From Plumapathes pennacea (taxonomy: Eukaryota; Cnidaria; Anthozoa; Antipatharia; Myriopathidae), in the NCBI GenBank assembly GCA_964036295.1, contig OZ038467.1:10515170-10579169 (forward strand): a DNA stretch of 64,000 nt, given 5' to 3'. The notes below the pieces were generated by a model, which did not search any database, was not told where the DNA came from, and worked only from the letters and a program-made list of their open reading frames with translations. Positions within the stretch are counted from its first letter, which is position 1, and every line of letters starts with the position of its first letter. Both the position numbers and the translations under genes were made by a program. Of the stretch, positions 60,721-64,000 are shown one piece after another.

Positions 60721-61894
60721 CCACTCAAATGAATACCTCACATAAATAAAAACAGAATTCTGCAAAGCCTGTTCTAATACCGGGCACTAATTTGCGAGAA
60801 TATTCGGAATTAAAACCACTGTGGTCTGTGGACTGCATGAGAGCGTCAATAAGGAGTTCAACCACAGAGCGAAATACGATATTTACAGTCTCTCTCCCAG
60901 TTCGTGACTCCTTTTGCTAACGCCTTTGAATTTGCTTTGAACAAGTCCCTTCTGTTACGGGGCTATAACAGACTTTAGAGTTGAAGCTCACTTTTAATGC
61001 ACTTTAGCGTCGATGTTCCGTTTTCAAGAGCAAGTCTCACTATATCATCTCTCTAGTTTCTTAGCCGACAGCTTTTATGCACCACAAGTGTTAAGTTGTC
61101 CCAGTGACTTCCTAATAGTTTTCACACTGGCCGAATTAGAGCACAAAGGATAGGAAATGGATTTTCGCTAGGACCAAGTTCAAAGTCACATTCGAAACTC
61201 ACATTTCCTAGGATGTCGTTAACACTCGAGTGGCTCCTCTATTTGCTTACTACACTTATTCTAAAATCACACTAACACATTCCAATAGATATGATTGGCT
61301 GCAGTTAAGATCTGAAGGAAGAGAAGGTGCTGGCACGCCTACGGCAGTGTGCGCACTTGCTGTTGCTCATTTCCTAAAGCAGGATCTTCAATTAATAACA
61401 AGATCACTTAGATTTCCTGAGGAAGGCCTCAGTGTTAATCACAGTAAACAACAACGTAAAACTTGATTAAACATCTATTCTAACTCTTCCAATTGTCAAC
61501 AAAAGAACTCCAATTCATTAATATGTTTGCTTCCAAAACTACGGGAAGATATTCCAATTTTCTGCTATAACACTTCTCTTCTCCTGCATTAATTGGTTTG
61601 TTAATTGTTGGCGGACTGTTGCTGAATTATTATCTGCGCAGAATGAATGTGGCCTTTCACGTCGACGGTCAGTAAACGTGCTGGTCTGAATTCCATCTGT
61701 CAACATCATACATTATTTTTTATTTTTGTTACGCATCAGGAATTACTCTCCGTGTACAAGCAGCACACAACTCCGTACAACGCTAATGTTGAAAATCATG
61801 TGATAATCTGCGGGGTTCATCCTTTATAAAATACAAGGTAGAATTAAAACAAAGCAAACGTCTTAGTAGATAAAACCGTTCTGCCCGTTCGTGA
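60721..61894. other. Sequence without recognised features
   Basis: No gene, RNA or transposon is recognised. The frame at 61230-61466 has no known domain. Confidence 0.4.
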
Positions 61895-62032
61895 ATGGGC
61901 AATGTGACGTCATCTGCCGCACCTATTGTGACAACTCAGAGCAAGCGAGCTAGGATTTCAGTTGGCTTTTGGCGCTGCCAACGACAAATATTAACGTCTT
62001 CTCCGGGGCTTCAACGGGTCGTGTTTTCCAAG
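61895..62032 (+). other. Possible 5' exon with CRE-containing promoter
   Basis: A perfect cAMP-response palindrome TGACGTCA (61905-61912) lies in locally GC-richer DNA. It is followed by an open frame from the ATG at 61895 to a strong donor, AAG|GTGAGTAC (62032/62033), giving 46 codons. No downstream exon is recognised within the window, so this may be a non-coding first exon, the start of a gene beyond 64000, or chance. Confidence 0.2.
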
Positions 62033-63752
62033 GTGAGTACAGTCATATGTCTTCAGTATTCTTTTGTGCCGTTATTTTTACACTAGCTTTATATATTCTA
62101 CACTCATTTATCGGCTTGTGTTGCCCCAACGAGCTTAGGATTGCAGACCGTGTCTTTTTCTTCGTCATATATATATTTTTTTCTGGGTTACGAATCAGCA
62201 CACGGTGATTGGTTCACATTGCCACGTGATATGTAACGACGTGAGGTAACTGCGCGAATAACTTGAGATCTAGTCGATTGAATCGCACGTTAATGGTTGT
62301 GTATAAAGTTATCTGTATGCCATCCAAACTTAATACCGTTTGGCTCTGTGGAACATGCACGGATAAACTAGATTTTAGGGAACGATTTTGGCTTGCGTTC
62401 TTAAGTTCACCGTGATAGCCGTAAACAAATGTTTGATGGATTCGATTATATTTAATGGATACCGCTACAGGATTGCAAATAACTCTGTCGCCGCTTTTAG
62501 TCCCGACGAACTTTGGGCACACAAAGCTTTCCTTCAAATTTTTGATGTCGAAGTTCCATGTCTTTCAAAGTGAAATACGTATGTGCAACGAATACCTTGA
62601 CCTCAAAGGCGGTAAACAAATGAATCAGGAATCGGATTTCATATCATTGTTTAGTTTTACTTTTATGATTTGTGACACTCGGAAGCCGTAGAAAAGAAGC
62701 AGCCGGGTAGATCACTGTGCGTATTTCTTGGCCAGGCGACGTACAACACATCTATTCGGACAAAGGTTGACTTTCATAATTTTTGCATTGAAATCTGTAT
62801 ATGGAGGTATTGCGACTTGCGTGAAGAACGTGACCAGCCGGTCCAGGCTTTAACTGGCACAAGTGCGACAAATATGGCCTGCCAATTGTATAATCGAACT
62901 TTAGGGAATCCGAATCAGAAATTTCGAAAGGCTATAAGCAACGAGGCGAGCTTAGCGATTGTATATCTGTACAGTTTACACTAACATTGGCCCGACATCA
63001 AAGCACTGCTATTCATCTCATGTCAAAATCGACTGTGCAAGAAAAGATAAGTCACGCATTACTCTTTTCTTGCTGACTAACTTTTCACTCCAAAGCTCAA
63101 AATGCAGAGTCGCTCAACCTTTGAGAAGCAAGTTTATGAGCGTTGTAATAACAATTTATACCAATAGGTTTCATTTGAGTAAGGTGTGAAAAGTCAAGTT
63201 ATTTCTTTTGTGTGATATTTTTCTGGTGAGAAACTGAAAGTCTCTTTTGGGAGTTTCGCTCTTGTCCCTACTTTCCATTTTCGTTTCTTCTGGTCTCGAC
63301 CCCACCCAACGAGCTCACTGGCAACACCAGTCTTGTTACCTTAGTTTACAAGTGGAAGCATTAACGGTCGCTCAGATACTGGCTGAGGCTGAACATGTAG
63401 CCGTCGCCTTTACCATTTCGTGTCCCTATATGTGATGCTGTCGTTCTCTTGCCGATCGCTGAGATTACCTGTGATTCACAAGATCGCTTGCTCTTTCCTC
63501 CGATTTGAATCATGCCGTGACGTCGACGTCATCCGTGTGGCGCAGTCGGAATACATCACGAGAAAGAAACACTTAAAATCAAAGATGGTGCCGACATGAC
63601 AAAAAAAAACTATAGAATATGTCGACTATATACAAAATATTATGACGTGTTTCACTGAAAATTGTTTTGTGGCACACTTTAAGTTACTTTATAAGGCCTT
63701 ATACCTAGGTAGGTATTTCAAGAGACACGGATTCGTTTACAGACTTAAATCT
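62033..63752. other. Sequence without recognised genes; degraded MITE at about 63076-63250
   Basis: No coding family is recognised. About 63076-63250 is a diverged relative of the element at 54236-54441 (TTTTCACTCCAAAGCTCAAA start, CTTTTGGGAGTTTCGCT end). Confidence 0.4.
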
Positions 63753-64000
63753 GCTCGTACGGTCGGTTATCTAAAATGTCGAAGATTGCACACAGACATT
63801 TTTGTCATAGCATTAGAGAGACTTCTTGAATGTTTCATGCGAGTCTGACATTAGGCTAGGACATAATGGGCAATTTGCGACAAATGAAAAAGCTTATAGC
63901 TTTCTTCTCCTAAATGGCTGTGGTTGACAAATCATTTTACCACCATGTACAAGGATTTCTCTGCCAATATTCATCAGTTATGGATTGGATTATAAACTTA
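63753..64000. repeat. Satellite monomer fragment running off the window
   Basis: From CTCGTACGGTCGGTTATC the sequence matches the AT-rich half of the array monomer in the same orientation (compare 35185-35425), and continues to the window end, where the hairpin block would follow. Confidence 0.9.

Overview
This is animal nuclear DNA: intron-rich genes with GT-AG splice sites, abundant inverted-repeat miniature transposons, microsatellites and satellite DNA. The proteins are clear metazoan orthologs, and the repeat families (short TIR elements, ACGTT-rich satellites, 'CCCTTTNACTCCCAAG' elements) look cnidarian, most likely an anthozoan or stony coral. The species call is inference.

Layout. 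1464-6157 (-) is a 13-exon TTD14-type P-loop NTPase gene. It is head-to-head, 239 bp apart, with a 3-exon EXO5 exonuclease gene (6397-7910, +). Convergent to EXO5 is an 18-exon MFSD1-type lysosomal transporter gene (8896-18755, -). A block running from EXO5 intron 1 to beyond the MFSD1 promoter is duplicated in tandem. Copy A covers about 6592-19325 plus a small remnant at about 38382-38464. Copy B covers about 38464-54262. Copy B holds an EXO5 exon-2 fragment and a second MFSD1 gene (39354-49583, -) with a premature stop in the tail. The two copies differ by at least eight transposon insertions, several with readable target-site duplications.

The tail of copy A is interrupted by about 19 kb. 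This includes a satellite array (about 19326-35701) of roughly 1.1-1.8 kb monomers, each carrying a 21-bp minisatellite of variable length, followed by a pair of inverted 10-bp minisatellites (35.7-37.2 kb). Beyond copy B lies an RNF34/RFFL-type E3 ubiquitin ligase gene (54468-57296, -). Next, 57.5-59.7 kb holds two direct copies of a dispersed element carrying a 5S-rRNA-like segment and a tRNA-like B box. One of these contains a diverged, apparently ancestral version of the satellite monomer core. A tandem repeat of about 143 bp follows (59.96-60.72 kb), then mostly featureless DNA, and a new satellite fragment runs off the right edge.

The four gene families are unrelated housekeeping genes (vesicle traffic NTPase, DNA repair nuclease, lysosomal carrier, ubiquitin ligase), and no operon-like system is seen. 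The unusual biology is structural: a tandem gene duplication with a readable junction, a decaying or diverging transporter paralog, several TIR elements with 9-bp target duplications, and a satellite that appears to have grown from a Pol III-promoter-bearing element.
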